Assembly (NCBI RefSeq): GCF_029309905.1
Contig: NZ_JARBJP010000006.1
Location: forward strand, 62,001 to 126,000
Direction: 5' to 3'
DNA from: Brytella acorum
GTDB taxonomy: Bacteria > Pseudomonadota > Alphaproteobacteria > Acetobacterales > Acetobacteraceae
DNA length: 64,000 nt
A model generated the notes under the pieces. It worked only from the letters and a program-made list of their open reading frames with translations, was not told where the DNA came from and made no database searches. Positions 1-9,001 of this stretch are shown piece by piece (positions within the stretch are counted from its first letter, which is position 1; each line of letters starts with the position of its first letter). Both the position numbers and the translations under genes were made by a program.

Positions 1-1020
1 CACTGCCGCGCCTTCGAGAGGCGGGCTCCGCTCCAGCGCCCGATAGAAGCGATCCAGCGTTCGTTTGGCTTCGTCGAGTTTTTCCCATGTAAAGTCGAGT
101 ACGGAGCGATATTGCGTGCCGAGGTACAACAGGCGCAGTGCTTCCGCGGGCGCGCGGGTGATGGCCTGTCGGATCGTGTAGAAATTGCCCAGAGATTTCG
201 ACATTTTCTCACCGCCCGAAAGCAGCATCGCATTGTGCAGCCAGTGACGGGCGAACTGACTGCCGGGAAAGCAGCACAGGGACTGGGCACGTTCGTTTTC
301 ATGATGCGGGAAGATCAGATCGTCGCCACCACCGTGAATGTCGAAGGTTTCTCCGAGATAGCGATGGGACATTGCCGAACACTCGATATGCCAGCCCGGC
401 CGGCCGCGGCCGTAAGGACTGTCCCACCCGGGTTGCTCATCCGTGGACGGCTTCCAGAGAACGAAATCTCCCGCATCGCGCTTGTACGGTGCCACCTCCA
501 CGCGGGCGCCAGCGAGCAGATCGTCGGGCGTGCGGCCTGAAAGTGCCCCATAGGTGGGGAAATCCCGCACGGAAAACAGAACGTGGCCCTCGGCTTCATA
601 AGCATGGCCATTCGCGATGAGGCGCGCGATCATGTCGAGCATGTCGGCGATGTGATGCGTCGCCCGCGGCTCGATATCCGGCGGAAGGACGTTCAGTTCG
701 GAAAGATCCGCATGGAAATTTTCCGTGGTCCGCGCCGTCAGCACCGAAATGTCTTCGCCGTTTTCTCTCGCCCGTTGGGAAATACGGTCATCGACGTCGG
801 TGATATTGCGCACGAAAGTCACGCGCGGATACAGTTTGCGCAGCAGGCGTACAAGGATGTCCGCGCTCAGCATCGCCCTGAGATTGCCGATATGGGCGGC
901 ATCATAGACTGTCGGTCCGCAGTAATAAACGCGGACATGATCAGGGTCGATCGGCGTGAACCGCTCTTTGCGGCGCGCGTGGCTGTCGTGCAGTGTCAGG
1001 CTGAGGGCGGGGCTGTCCAT
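1..1020 (-). CDS. cysS: Cysteinyl-tRNA synthetase, N-terminal part (cut by window edge)
   Basis: Class I aminoacyl-tRNA synthetase that charges tRNA-Cys in the cytosol. The reverse strand is open from an ATG at 1020 to position 1, giving 340 residues; the C-terminal anticodon-binding part lies outside the window. The zinc/cysteine-site segment YYCGPTVYD (residues 32-40), the HIGN signature (43-46), the WHIECSAM segment and the KMSKS loop (272-276) are all present and correctly ordered. The partial gene shows no frameshift. The next gene leftward is not visible, and a small membrane protein is encoded about 110 bases to the right on the same strand. Confidence 0.96.
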   Translation of the reverse strand, partial: MDSPALSLTLHDSHARRKERFTPIDPDHVRVYYCGPTVYDAAHIGNLRAMLSADILVRLLRKLYPRVTFVRNITDVDDRISQRARENGEDISVLTARTTENFHADLSELNVLPPDIEPRATHHIADMLDMIARLIANGHAYEAEGHVLFSVRDFPTYGALSGRTPDDLLAGARVEVAPYKRDAGDFVLWKPSTDEQPGWDSPYGRGRPGWHIECSAMSHRYLGETFDIHGGGDDLIFPHHENERAQSLCCFPGSQFARHWLHNAMLLSGGEKMSKSLGNFYTIRQAITRAPAEALRLLYLGTQYRSVLDFTWEKLDEAKRTLDRFYRALERSPPLEGAAV

Positions 1021-1130
1021 GGTCGCGCCTAGATGCGCTACGCCGCCTTTCCGTGCAACAGTCTTTCTCCGTGAATAAGGCTCTGTTTCAGGGTTTTCGG
1101 AGACCGACCGGGAGCCTCAGCGGATGCCGA

Positions 1131-1340
1131 TCATGCGTACGGCGTCGATGCGGACCAGAAACGCCCCCGGACTGCGGCGGTTGCGTCTGATTCCGGAGAC
1201 CAGAGCATCGCCTGTGGCGCGATGCCCCGCGTGCGATCGACCGACGGCGCCAGGGAAGCGGGGCGTCCCACCCAGACCGTCACGGCAACGACAATGACCG
1301 CGATGATGATCGCGATCGTGATGATCCGATATCGTGACAT
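1131..1340 (-). CDS. Small single-pass membrane protein, unknown function
   Basis: A 69-residue protein that I do not recognise. Residues 4-24 form one strongly hydrophobic segment (Ile/Val rich, ending near W23) after a short MSRYR head. The rest is a polar tail of about 45 residues with no known motif. The start at 1340 is chosen because GGAGG sits five bases upstream of that ATG; a longer frame back to 1472 lacks such a site. It lies upstream of cysS on the same strand. The good ribosome-binding site and plausible topology support a real gene; no homology has been tested. Confidence 0.55.
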   Translation of the reverse strand: MSRYRIITIAIIIAVIVVAVTVWVGRPASLAPSVDRTRGIAPQAMLWSPESDATAAVRGRFWSASTPYA

Positions 1341-1511
1341 GATGACCTCCACTGCCTGACGCCTGTATTGAACGCGCTTGCAACGGGCGGCCTTCGCTGA
1401 AAGTTTGGCTGGCATGAAACGAAATACTGCATACGCATGAGGTGCAGGGCAGGCATGCGCCCGTCTCGTCATTACTGGCTAAGGTCGTAGCGATCTGCGA
1501 AAACCCCCGTC

Positions 1512-2954
1512 ATGTCCGATATAACTCACGCCGAGCCCATGGCCTCTCGGGTCGCCGCACCGCGAATCAGTCAGGAGTTGAGGCAGATCGTGGGCATCGC
1601 GCTCCCGCTCAGCCTGTCTCAGCTCAGCGAAATGGCGATGGGCATTACCGATGCCCTGCTGCTCGGGAGGCTCGGGGCCACCGCTCTGGCTGTCGGTGGT
1701 CTCTCGACGTCGCTGTTTTTCGTTGTGCTCGTGACATTCCAGTCCGGACTTAGCGGCGTCAGCGTCCTGATCGCCCGTGCGCGCGGAGAAGCACATCATG
1801 CAGCCGGGCAGCAGACCGATGGCGCTGCGGAGGAGCGCGTGCTGTCCGGCGTCGTATGCGCGGGGCTGTTGTTGGCCTGCGTCTTCTGTCTGCCGATGGC
1901 GCTGCTCCTCGGCCAGATCAAGCCGATTCTGCATGCTTTCGGCGAACCTCCCGAAGTCATAGCCCTTGTCTCCGACTTCATGCATCGCCTGATGCTGGCG
2001 TTACCGCCCTATCTGGCGGTGATCGGGCTTCTGCGCGTGATTCTGCCGGCGTTCGGCTATGCGACGTTGTTGCTCTGGACGATGCCGGTCATGGCGGTGC
2101 TCAACGGGCTGACCAATGCGGGCCTGATTTATGGGCTCGTCGGGTTGCCGCGTCTGGGACTGTTCGGCTCCGCGACAGCGACGGCCTTGACCGGATGGGC
2201 CGTCGCCCTCGTTCTTCTGGGCGTGGCGATGTCCCGCACGAAACTCAGGCCGCATCTGCGCCTCTCGATCCCGGACTGGGGCGCCTTGAAAGAAATGGTC
2301 GCGCTTGGTTTGCCCATGATGTTTGCGACCGGAGCGGAGGTGACTGCGTTTCAGGTAACCGGACTCCGCGCCGGGCATTACGGAACGGCGGCGCTCGCGG
2401 CTCACCAGGTCGCGCTGAGCGTTACATCCACGTTGTTCATGGTGAATCTGGCGCTGGCCCAGGCCGCCAATGTGCGCGTCGCTTTCTGGATCGGCGCCCG
2501 GCGGGTGGAGCAGGCCCGCAACGCGGCGATCGGCGCGATCGGTTCGGCCATATCATGGAGCATGATCAGCGGGGCGGTCCTGCTGCTGTTTCCTGGGATG
2601 ATCTGCCGCCTCTATCTACGTCCGGACACGCCAATGGGCGTGGAATCGCTGCACGTTGGAGTCCAGATTCTACGGATCGCCGCGCTTTACCAGATTTTCG
2701 ACGGCATACAGGTCACATGCGCGGCGGCGCTTCGGGCCTATGACGACACGGTTCTGCCGATGCTCATGATCATAGGCAGTTACGGACTGGTCACATTGCT
2801 GGGCGGAGGCTGGCTGGCCGACTCGATGGGGTTGGGCGTGCTCGGCCTGTGGTATGGTCTTGCGGGCGGTCTGACGATGGTGGGTATCGTTCTGCCGATC
2901 CGGCTATGGCTTCGTTTCAGGCGCGAGATGCGGCGTCCCAGATTGCCAGCCTGA
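1512..2954 (+). CDS. MATE family efflux transporter
   Basis: A 480-residue polytopic inner-membrane protein of the MATE (NorM-like) family, which exports cationic drugs or metabolites in exchange for Na+ or H+. About twelve hydrophobic segments are visible in two similar halves (roughly residues 25-245 and 250-475). The first helix carries the typical PLSLSQLSEMAMGITDALLLG-type sequence and the second half has the LALAQAANVRVAFWIGA region. Length is normal for the family. The substrate cannot be inferred. Its last 38 bases overlap the 3' end of convergent hpnK, so the two transcripts share antisense ends. No clear Shine-Dalgarno sequence precedes the ATG at 1512. Confidence 0.93.
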   Translation: MSDITHAEPMASRVAAPRISQELRQIVGIALPLSLSQLSEMAMGITDALLLGRLGATALAVGGLSTSLFFVVLVTFQSGLSGVSVLIARARGEAHHAAGQQTDGAAEERVLSGVVCAGLLLACVFCLPMALLLGQIKPILHAFGEPPEVIALVSDFMHRLMLALPPYLAVIGLLRVILPAFGYATLLLWTMPVMAVLNGLTNAGLIYGLVGLPRLGLFGSATATALTGWAVALVLLGVAMSRTKLRPHLRLSIPDWGALKEMVALGLPMMFATGAEVTAFQVTGLRAGHYGTAALAAHQVALSVTSTLFMVNLALAQAANVRVAFWIGARRVEQARNAAIGAIGSAISWSMISGAVLLLFPGMICRLYLRPDTPMGVESLHVGVQILRIAALYQIFDGIQVTCAAALRAYDDTVLPMLMIIGSYGLVTLLGGGWLADSMGLGVLGLWYGLAGGLTMVGIVLPIRLWLRFRREMRRPRLPA

Positions 2955-3789
2955 CGTGGTTCGCCGTGACGGCGTTCCTGAACAGTGGAGAGGTAAGAGC
3001 AGCCAGTTCTCCACGATGATCGTAATCCGGCATCAGGGACTGGAGTAGCTCGTTCTTCGCCGTGGCCGGATGAAAGTAGATTTCGGACAGGCCCGGCGGA
3101 AGATGTGCCGTAAGATCCGCCACCCGGCCCGCGGTCATATGGCCACTCCAGGCGATGCCGAAGCACCAGTCGTTGGTCGTCATGCCCGCGCGGCGGATCT
3201 GTCCCCGCAAGACGCCGCACCACCGTCGAAGGGCAGCGGCGCCGAGCGTGTCGAACCGGGTTTCAACGGCGGCGAGCGGGGCGGGCGGCTCGATCGGAAG
3301 GCGAACATGGCGCAAACCGAACTCGGCGCCTGTTCGGATGAGATAACGTCCGACGGTCGGATGCAAATGCATGTGCTTGTGTGCGTTCGCATGATCGAGA
3401 GTCAGGCCCGAAAAGGCGAAGGCCCGGAATTGCGCTTCGATCTCGCGTCGGAGCGCGTGCCGCGCGACGGGATTGAAAAAGTAATCGACGCCGAGGCCAA
3501 GCTGGCTGCGCCCCAGCTCTCCATCCGCATCGGTGATGCTCGGGATCGCGGCGTGCGGAAGCGTGGCCTCGCCCTCGATCGTTACGAGATGAAGGCCGAC
3601 CCGGAGATCGGGCAGACGCTTCGCCCGTTTGACGGCGTCCACGCTGGCAGGTCCAGCCACCATGAGGCTGGCCGTGGAAAGCAGGCCATCGCGATGGGCG
3701 ATCTCGATGGCCTCGTTCACCTCTTCGCTAAGCCCGAAATCATCGGCCGAAACGATGAGGCTCCTCGTCGATGATCGTATCGGCGACAT
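2917..3789 (-). CDS. hpnK: Hopanoid biosynthesis deacetylase HpnK (YdjC-like)
   Basis: A 290-residue member of the YdjC/ChbG carbohydrate deacetylase fold. In the hopanoid pathway HpnK removes the acetyl group from the N-acetylglucosamine that HpnI attaches to bacteriohopanetetrol. Visible features are the metal-binding SADD motif near the N terminus (residues 14-17), the His-rich HANAHKHMHLHP segment in the middle and the SEIYFHP segment near the C terminus. It starts one base after the hpnJ stop, so the two are almost certainly co-transcribed. The gene's 3' end overlaps the convergent MATE gene by 38 bases. Confidence 0.92.
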   Translation of the reverse strand: MSPIRSSTRSLIVSADDFGLSEEVNEAIEIAHRDGLLSTASLMVAGPASVDAVKRAKRLPDLRVGLHLVTIEGEATLPHAAIPSITDADGELGRSQLGLGVDYFFNPVARHALRREIEAQFRAFAFSGLTLDHANAHKHMHLHPTVGRYLIRTGAEFGLRHVRLPIEPPAPLAAVETRFDTLGAAALRRWCGVLRGQIRRAGMTTNDWCFGIAWSGHMTAGRVADLTAHLPPGLSEIYFHPATAKNELLQSLMPDYDHRGELAALTSPLFRNAVTANHVRLAIWDAASRA

Positions 3790-3790
3790 A

Positions 3791-5215
3791 TCAGGCGGCG
3801 TGACGGTCTTTCAGGAACTGGAAGAATTCGACGCCCTCGCGCAGGCGGCGCTTCATCATCTGCGGACTGCGCACCATCTCACCCACGATGGAGGCGATCT
3901 TCGGCGCGCGGAAATAGAACTTCCGGTAGAAATCCTCAACCGAGCTGAAGATCTCTGTGTGCGACAGATGCGGATAGTGCAGCGGCGCGATCTGCACGCC
4001 GTGCTCATCGATCAGCTCGGCTTCGCTCTCGTTGAACCAGCCGTTCTCGGTCGCCTGCTTGTGCAGGAATGTGCCGGGATAAGGGGCCGCGAGGGAAACC
4101 TGCAGGGTATGCGGGTTGATGTCCTTCGCGAATCGGATGGTTTCCTGGATGGTCTCCTTCGTCTCGCCGGGAAGGCCGACGATGAAGGTGCCATGGATCT
4201 TGATGCCGAGCTCGTGGCAGTTCTTCGTGAACTCGCGGGCAACCTCGACGCGCAGACCCTTCTTGATGTTATGCAGGATCTGCTGGTTGCCGCTCTCATA
4301 GCCGACGAGCAGAAGACGCAGACCATTGTCCTTCATGATCTTCAGCGTGCTGTAGGGCACGTTGGCCTTGGCGTTGCACGACCAGGTCACGCCGAGCTTG
4401 CCCATTTCGCGCGCGATGGCTTCGGCGCGGGGAAGATCGTCCGTGAAGGTGTCGTCGTCGAACATGAACTCTCTGACTTGCGGAAAATACTGTTTCGCAA
4501 GGCGGATTTCAGCGGCGACGTGTTCCGGGCTGCGCGTGCGGTAGCGATGGCCACCCACCGTCTGGGGCCACAGGCAGAACGTGCAGCGCGACTTGCATCC
4601 GCGACCCGTATAGATCGAGATGTAAGGGTGCATCAGATAGCCGATGAAGTAGTCGTTGATGTTCAGGTCGCGTTTGTAAACCTCGGTGACGAAGGGCAGG
4701 CTGTCCATGTCCTCGATCATGGCGCGGTCGCGGTTGGCGGTCACGACGCCCTCCTTGTTGCGCCAGGTGATGCCATCGACGTCCTTGAGATCGCGCCCTT
4801 CGGCGATTTCCTTGATCGTGAAGTCGAATTCGTTGCGCGCGACGAAATCGATGGGGCCGCCCTGGGCCATGCTTTCGTCGGGCTGTACCGCGACCTTCGC
4901 GCCAACCATGCCGATCGTCAGGTTCGGATTGGCATCCTTGAGCATCTGCGCCACGCGCACGTCGGATGCGAAAGACGGTGTCGAGGTGTGCATGACCACG
5001 AGATCGCGATTCATGACGTCCTTGAGAATCGGCTCCATGCCCATCTTGGCGGGAGGGGCATCGATCAGGCGCGAGCCGTCGACCATCGCTGCGGGCTGCG
5101 CCAGCCAGGTCGGATACCAGAATGAGCGGATTTCCCGTTTGGCCTGATAACGGGATCCAGCGCCGCCGTCGAAACCATCAAACGAGGGGGGCTGAAGAAA
5201 GAGAGTGCGCATCAT
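3791..5215 (-). CDS. hpnJ: Hopanoid biosynthesis radical SAM protein HpnJ
   Basis: A 474-residue B12-binding-type radical SAM enzyme. In the known pathway HpnJ acts after HpnI and HpnK and contracts the glucosamine head group to the cyclitol ether. The N-terminal third resembles a cobalamin-binding domain, the 4Fe-4S site is C207-x3-C211-x2-C214, and the radical SAM barrel follows with the GxxxET-type loop near FMFDDDTF. The start MM is preceded by AGGA about ten bases upstream. It lies between hpnI (74-base gap) and hpnK (one-base gap), as expected for a hopanoid head-group operon. Confidence 0.95.
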   Translation of the reverse strand: MMRTLFLQPPSFDGFDGGAGSRYQAKREIRSFWYPTWLAQPAAMVDGSRLIDAPPAKMGMEPILKDVMNRDLVVMHTSTPSFASDVRVAQMLKDANPNLTIGMVGAKVAVQPDESMAQGGPIDFVARNEFDFTIKEIAEGRDLKDVDGITWRNKEGVVTANRDRAMIEDMDSLPFVTEVYKRDLNINDYFIGYLMHPYISIYTGRGCKSRCTFCLWPQTVGGHRYRTRSPEHVAAEIRLAKQYFPQVREFMFDDDTFTDDLPRAEAIAREMGKLGVTWSCNAKANVPYSTLKIMKDNGLRLLLVGYESGNQQILHNIKKGLRVEVAREFTKNCHELGIKIHGTFIVGLPGETKETIQETIRFAKDINPHTLQVSLAAPYPGTFLHKQATENGWFNESEAELIDEHGVQIAPLHYPHLSHTEIFSSVEDFYRKFYFRAPKIASIVGEMVRSPQMMKRRLREGVEFFQFLKDRHAA

Positions 5216-5289
5216 GAACAGGTATTCCTAACTGGGCGGGCGGAGATGGCGCCCTTGCGAATGGTCTCTGGTCAGTTCCAAAAAGCTTT

Positions 5290-6468
5290 TTAATCGCCTG
5301 GCTCGAGAGGCTGTCTCAAATTCGTGACAGGTACGTGACGCTCGATATGGAGCGTCTGCCCTCTCCACGCAACCTCCTTGCCGCGTGCGCTTCCGACCAT
5401 GATCGCTGCGGAAATCCATTCCCGGAGAGGAAGCAGCGGCAGCATCGCCCAGGCAGGCACGGCCGTTGCGATATTGACGCCGATCGCCGTCATGGCCCGG
5501 ATCAGCCAGACCGTCCCGAAAAATACCCAGGCCCAGCGGGCGTCATGACAGCACAGAAGTGTCAGAGTCGCCCAGAACAGGGGAAGCTGGATGGCCGACA
5601 TGCCATATCCGACGGGCTCCAGGTTTTTGACGGTCCGCCCCCATCGCAACTCGTGCAGAAGGAGTTCGCGCATCGAAGATTCGCCAATGGTCGTCCAGGT
5701 GAGGCAAGGGGCAAGTGCAATGTCGAGGTCCAGGGCCCGGACGGCATGTCCGAGCACGGCGTCATCCGCGACGTGGTCCACCAGAGCTTCAAGGCCTCCG
5801 ATCTGCTCCAGAATCTCGCGGCGTAACGCCATGGTCGCGCCCAGGCAGTCGCGCCGTCCGAGAAGGCGCGACATCATGACACCGGGGAGGAAGTTATGAT
5901 TGATCTGGATGGCCCCCATCTCGCGCACGAGCGTCTTGCTGGCCGGGAGGCCTGCATAAAGCGTCGTGACGAGGCCAACCTGGGGAGATTCGAGGGTGCG
6001 GACGATGTCGCGGAGATAATGGGGGCCGGCATGGATGTCGGAGTCGGATATGACCAGCACGTCGTGCCGTGCGAAGGCATACATATTGATGAGATTGCCG
6101 ACTTTTCGGTTGATACCATGCTGCTGCGGGTCGATCACAAGTGTGATGTCGCGTGTGGGATACCGTGCCTGCAGGGCGCGGACATGAGAGATCGCGGTGT
6201 CCTCGGTGCTTTGCACGCCGAAGACGATCTGGAGATGTGGGTAATCCTGCCGACAGACACTTTCGAGCGCCTCCGAAAGCAGGGGCTCGTCCCCGTGAAG
6301 GGGTTTGAGGATCGTGACGGCTGGCAGGTTTGAAGCGTCAGGGCACGGCGGACGTTTTTCCTGCCAGCGGAATCGGGACAGGAGAAACGAACCGATGATC
6401 GCCTGACCGCAACCTGCGACCGAGATGAGCGCGGCCGCGCCGCCGAGCCATGTCAGGAAACTGGGCAA
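5290..6468 (-). CDS. hpnI: Hopanoid biosynthesis glycosyltransferase HpnI
   Basis: A 392-residue family 2 glycosyltransferase of the ceramide-glucosyltransferase-like type that transfers N-acetylglucosamine to bacteriohopanetetrol. An N-terminal membrane segment (about residues 8-32) leads to the catalytic domain with the ILKPLHGDEP start, the DSD metal-binding motif within VLVISDSDI, a D-D motif in HVADDAVLG and the LRWGRT acceptor motif. Further membrane helices follow from about residue 290. The only usable start is a TTG at 6468: an in-frame stop lies 11 codons upstream and no ATG occurs until far inside the domain. It is flanked by hpnM and hpnJ. Confidence 0.92.
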   Translation of the reverse strand: MPSFLTWLGGAAALISVAGCGQAIIGSFLLSRFRWQEKRPPCPDASNLPAVTILKPLHGDEPLLSEALESVCRQDYPHLQIVFGVQSTEDTAISHVRALQARYPTRDITLVIDPQQHGINRKVGNLINMYAFARHDVLVISDSDIHAGPHYLRDIVRTLESPQVGLVTTLYAGLPASKTLVREMGAIQINHNFLPGVMMSRLLGRRDCLGATMALRREILEQIGGLEALVDHVADDAVLGHAVRALDLDIALAPCLTWTTIGESSMRELLLHELRWGRTVKNLEPVGYGMSAIQLPLFWATLTLLCCHDARWAWVFFGTVWLIRAMTAIGVNIATAVPAWAMLPLLPLREWISAAIMVGSARGKEVAWRGQTLHIERHVPVTNLRQPLEPGD

Positions 6469-6557
6469 GAGAACGTCGCAGTCAGCATGGCCGACCGTTC
6501 ACTCATGAACGAAAACCGTTTCAGGTTAGGGCGTAGGCGGGCAAGAGGGGACATCCC

Positions 6558-7220
6558 TCAGTCATTCATCAGCTTGTGGGCTTTGGTGCTCAGTTGGCCA
6601 GCCAGCGCGTCGGCACCGCCGGTCGAAAGCGTGTGACTGAATTCGGAACGTTGGGCGGCTACCTGGCTCACGCGCTTGTTATAGAGGACGTCCACGATGC
6701 GGTAGCCGCCATCGCCCGGCTTCATGACGTAATTGATGGCGACCGGAGCATCGGTCGCGCTTCCGATCGTTGTCGTCACCACGGTGCCGCCGCCGATCGC
6801 AGCCGGAGCCGTCACCGGCGCCACGGTAAACTGGGCGCCCGCGCCGGGCTTGAAGCTCGAGATGTAGCGGGCAATCGTATATTCCCGGAAAGCCGCCAGA
6901 AGTTTCTGTTTTTCGGCGTCTGACAGGGACGCGTATCCCATGCCCACTGAACCCTTCAGAATGGAAGGAAGGTCGAAGACCTGGTCGACCACGGGTCCGA
7001 TGACGCCGGCTCGCGTGGCGACGGCGCCTGCTTTGGGCGCCTCTATGGTCTGGAGCGCGGCGTAGAGGTTTGAAATGGCCGTGACGGCTTCGCTATCGCT
7101 GGCCTGAGCGCGGGCGGTGACAGAAGCGCTGCCCAAAACTGCAAGACTCAGGGTGGCAATCGCGAACAGGCGGTATGTGGCGCGCCCGTTGCTCGTCTCA
7201 GGGCTGTTTGTCTTCGTCAT
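6558..7220 (-). CDS. hpnM: Hopanoid-associated periplasmic lipid-binding protein HpnM (MlaC/Ttg2D type)
   Basis: A 220-residue secreted protein of the MlaC/Ttg2D family, thought to carry lipids between membranes; in hopanoid loci it is called HpnM and often accompanies the RND protein HpnN, which is not in this window. Residues about 15-39 form a signal peptide ending in ARAQA. The rest carries the family pattern, including the FREYTIARYISSF segment. The start at 7220 is chosen over an upstream frame because GAGGGA precedes that ATG and the signal peptide then begins correctly. It is the first gene of the leftward hpnM-I-J-K run and is divergent from hpnH. Confidence 0.9.
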   Translation of the reverse strand: MTKTNSPETSNGRATYRLFAIATLSLAVLGSASVTARAQASDSEAVTAISNLYAALQTIEAPKAGAVATRAGVIGPVVDQVFDLPSILKGSVGMGYASLSDAEKQKLLAAFREYTIARYISSFKPGAGAQFTVAPVTAPAAIGGGTVVTTTIGSATDAPVAINYVMKPGDGGYRIVDVLYNKRVSQVAAQRSEFSHTLSTGGADALAGQLSTKAHKLMND

Positions 7221-7648
7221 GCCGAAGTCCCTCGGTTCTTTTGATGGCTCTGGGCACCGGTATGACCGTGCCAGACACTGTTTCCTGATCGGATATACAC
7301 CGGGAAACGGCTGATGAAACTGCCCCCGGCGGAGCCTCTCTGACCTGTGGCTCATATACCACAGCGAATACTGCCCTTTATGCAGGTCATTGAGAACGGT
7401 CGGGGTGTGCGTATATAAGGGCGGAAATATGTAGGGTCCCGTGCATGGGGGTGTCCAATTTGTAATAATGTCATGGACATCTTGCAGCTAAGCCTCGAAC
7501 GCTCTTTGTTATTGCGTATCGAGGTGATAATGCCCATGCCTCGGGCATAAGTTATGACGAATGGACGCGCGTCGCCGCACTGGGTTCCCCTGTGGTGTCT
7601 TTAAAGTCGGCAACACCTGCCGCGTCGGGCGTAGGAGCAAAAAAATAC
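7221..7648. promoter_or_regulatory. Divergent hpnM / hpnH intergenic region with two dyads
   Basis: This 428-base gap separates two divergent hopanoid genes and holds no convincing gene. Its middle is noticeably AT-richer than the neighbours. Two short perfect dyads are visible: ATGTC-3-GACAT at 7468-7480 and ATGCCC-7-GGGCAT at 7530-7548. A TATATAAG stretch lies near 7412-7419. These could be operators or promoter elements for coordinated hopanoid expression, but no known regulator consensus was recognised. The hpnH ribosome-binding site AGGAG lies at 7633-7637. Confidence 0.5.
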
Positions 7649-8836
7649 ATGGCCGTTCCTTTGATGCAGGCCGTCCGGGTCGGACGTTACGTGGTCAAAC
7701 AGCACCTGATTGGTCGGAAACGGTATCCGCTGGTGCTGATGCTCGAGCCTCTGTTTCGCTGTAACCTCGCCTGCGCCGGCTGCGGCAAGATCGATTATCC
7801 CGCGCAGCTTCTGAACCAGCGCCTGAGCCTTCAGGAATGTCTGGATGCGGATGCTGAATGCGGTGCGCCGGTTATCGCGATTGCCGGCGGTGAGCCTCTT
7901 CTGCACAAGGAGATGCCGGAAATCGTCAAGGCGCTGGTCGCGCGTAGAAAATATATCTATCTGTGCACGAACGCCCTCCTTCTGGAAAAGAAGCTCGACG
8001 ATTACGAGCCGTCGCCCTTCTTTTCATGGGACGTCCATCTCGATGGCGACAAGATGATGCACGATTCGTCGGTGTGTCAGGATGGCGTGTTCGAGCGTGC
8101 GACAGCGGCCATCCGAGCCGCCAAAGCGCGCGGTTTCCGCGTTTCGATCAACTGCACGCTTTTCGACGGCGCTGATCCCAAGCGTGTTGCGGCCTTCTTC
8201 GATGAGGTCATGGCGATGGGCGTTGATGGCGTGATGACAGCGCCCGGCTATGCTTATGAACGTGCACCGGATCAGGAGCACTTTCTCAACCGCCAGAAGA
8301 CGAAGCAGCTCTTCAGAGACATCTTCCGTCTCGGCAAGGGCAAGAAGTGGCGCTTTACGCAGTCGCCGCTCTTCCTGAACTTTCTTGCGGGCAACGAGAA
8401 CTACCATTGCACCCCCTGGGGCAAACCGCTGCGGACGGTCTTCGGCTGGCAGCGCCCCTGCTATCTGTTGGGTGAAGGCTACGCCAAGAGCTTTCGTGAG
8501 CTGATGGATGACACGGCGTGGGATCAGTATGGCACTGGCGCCTACGAAAAATGCGCCGACTGCATGGTTCACTCCGGTTATGAGTCAACCGCCGTCATGG
8601 ATGCGGTGCGCCGTCCGTGGCACATCGCGAAGGTCGCGCTCTTCGGTCCCGAAACCGAGAAGCCGATGGTGCCGGAAATTTCGCTCGCCAACCAGCGGCC
8701 TGCCGAATATCGTTATGAGCAGCAGGTTGAAAGCCAGATGAGTGAACTGGCTTCCCGCAAGCCGGCGCGTGGTCCGCGTGTGCGTGTGCACAAGGCCGCC
8801 GAAGCGGACGAGGTGATCGCGGATGCTGCGGATTGA
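7649..8836 (+). CDS. hpnH: Adenosyl-hopene transferase HpnH (radical SAM)
   Basis: A 395-residue radical SAM enzyme that joins the 5'-deoxyadenosyl group to diploptene, giving adenosylhopane, the first committed step to extended hopanoids. The MAVPL start followed by the LMLEPLFRCNLAC region is characteristic. The cluster cysteines are C38-x3-C42-x2-C45, and the AIAGGEPLLH motif is the SAM-binding GGE. A longer frame from 7592 exists, but the start at 7649 matches the family and has AGGAG 11 bases upstream. It is a single-gene unit ended by a strong terminator. Its partner genes lie on the other strand to the left. Confidence 0.96.
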   Translation: MAVPLMQAVRVGRYVVKQHLIGRKRYPLVLMLEPLFRCNLACAGCGKIDYPAQLLNQRLSLQECLDADAECGAPVIAIAGGEPLLHKEMPEIVKALVARRKYIYLCTNALLLEKKLDDYEPSPFFSWDVHLDGDKMMHDSSVCQDGVFERATAAIRAAKARGFRVSINCTLFDGADPKRVAAFFDEVMAMGVDGVMTAPGYAYERAPDQEHFLNRQKTKQLFRDIFRLGKGKKWRFTQSPLFLNFLAGNENYHCTPWGKPLRTVFGWQRPCYLLGEGYAKSFRELMDDTAWDQYGTGAYEKCADCMVHSGYESTAVMDAVRRPWHIAKVALFGPETEKPMVPEISLANQRPAEYRYEQQVESQMSELASRKPARGPRVRVHKAAEADEVIADAAD

Positions 8837-8869
8837 TCCTCTCTTTGTAACCGAATGAGATTAAAGAAG

Positions 8870-8899
8870 CCCGGCATGACTTTCATGCCGGGTTTTTTT
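8870..8899 (+). terminator. Rho-independent terminator after hpnH
   Basis: A ten-base-pair perfect stem (8870-8879 with 8883-8892), a three-base loop and a run of seven T's. It lies 34 bases after the hpnH stop and points rightward, so hpnH is separated from the corC-like gene. Confidence 0.92.
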
Positions 8900-9001
8900 C
8901 TGGGTTTTTCCAGCTTCTGTCATACGTTCGAATGCCTGACGGTATCCCCGCGATGGCTCCTCGACTAGGTAAGGACAGACCCGTTTAAAGCGTATGGACC
9001 G

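Noticed and set aside
3629-5125. Long forward open frame of about 498 codons opposite hpnJ
   Set aside because: It lies antisense to a clear radical SAM gene, and its composition is the mirror of that gene's codon bias; no family similarity.
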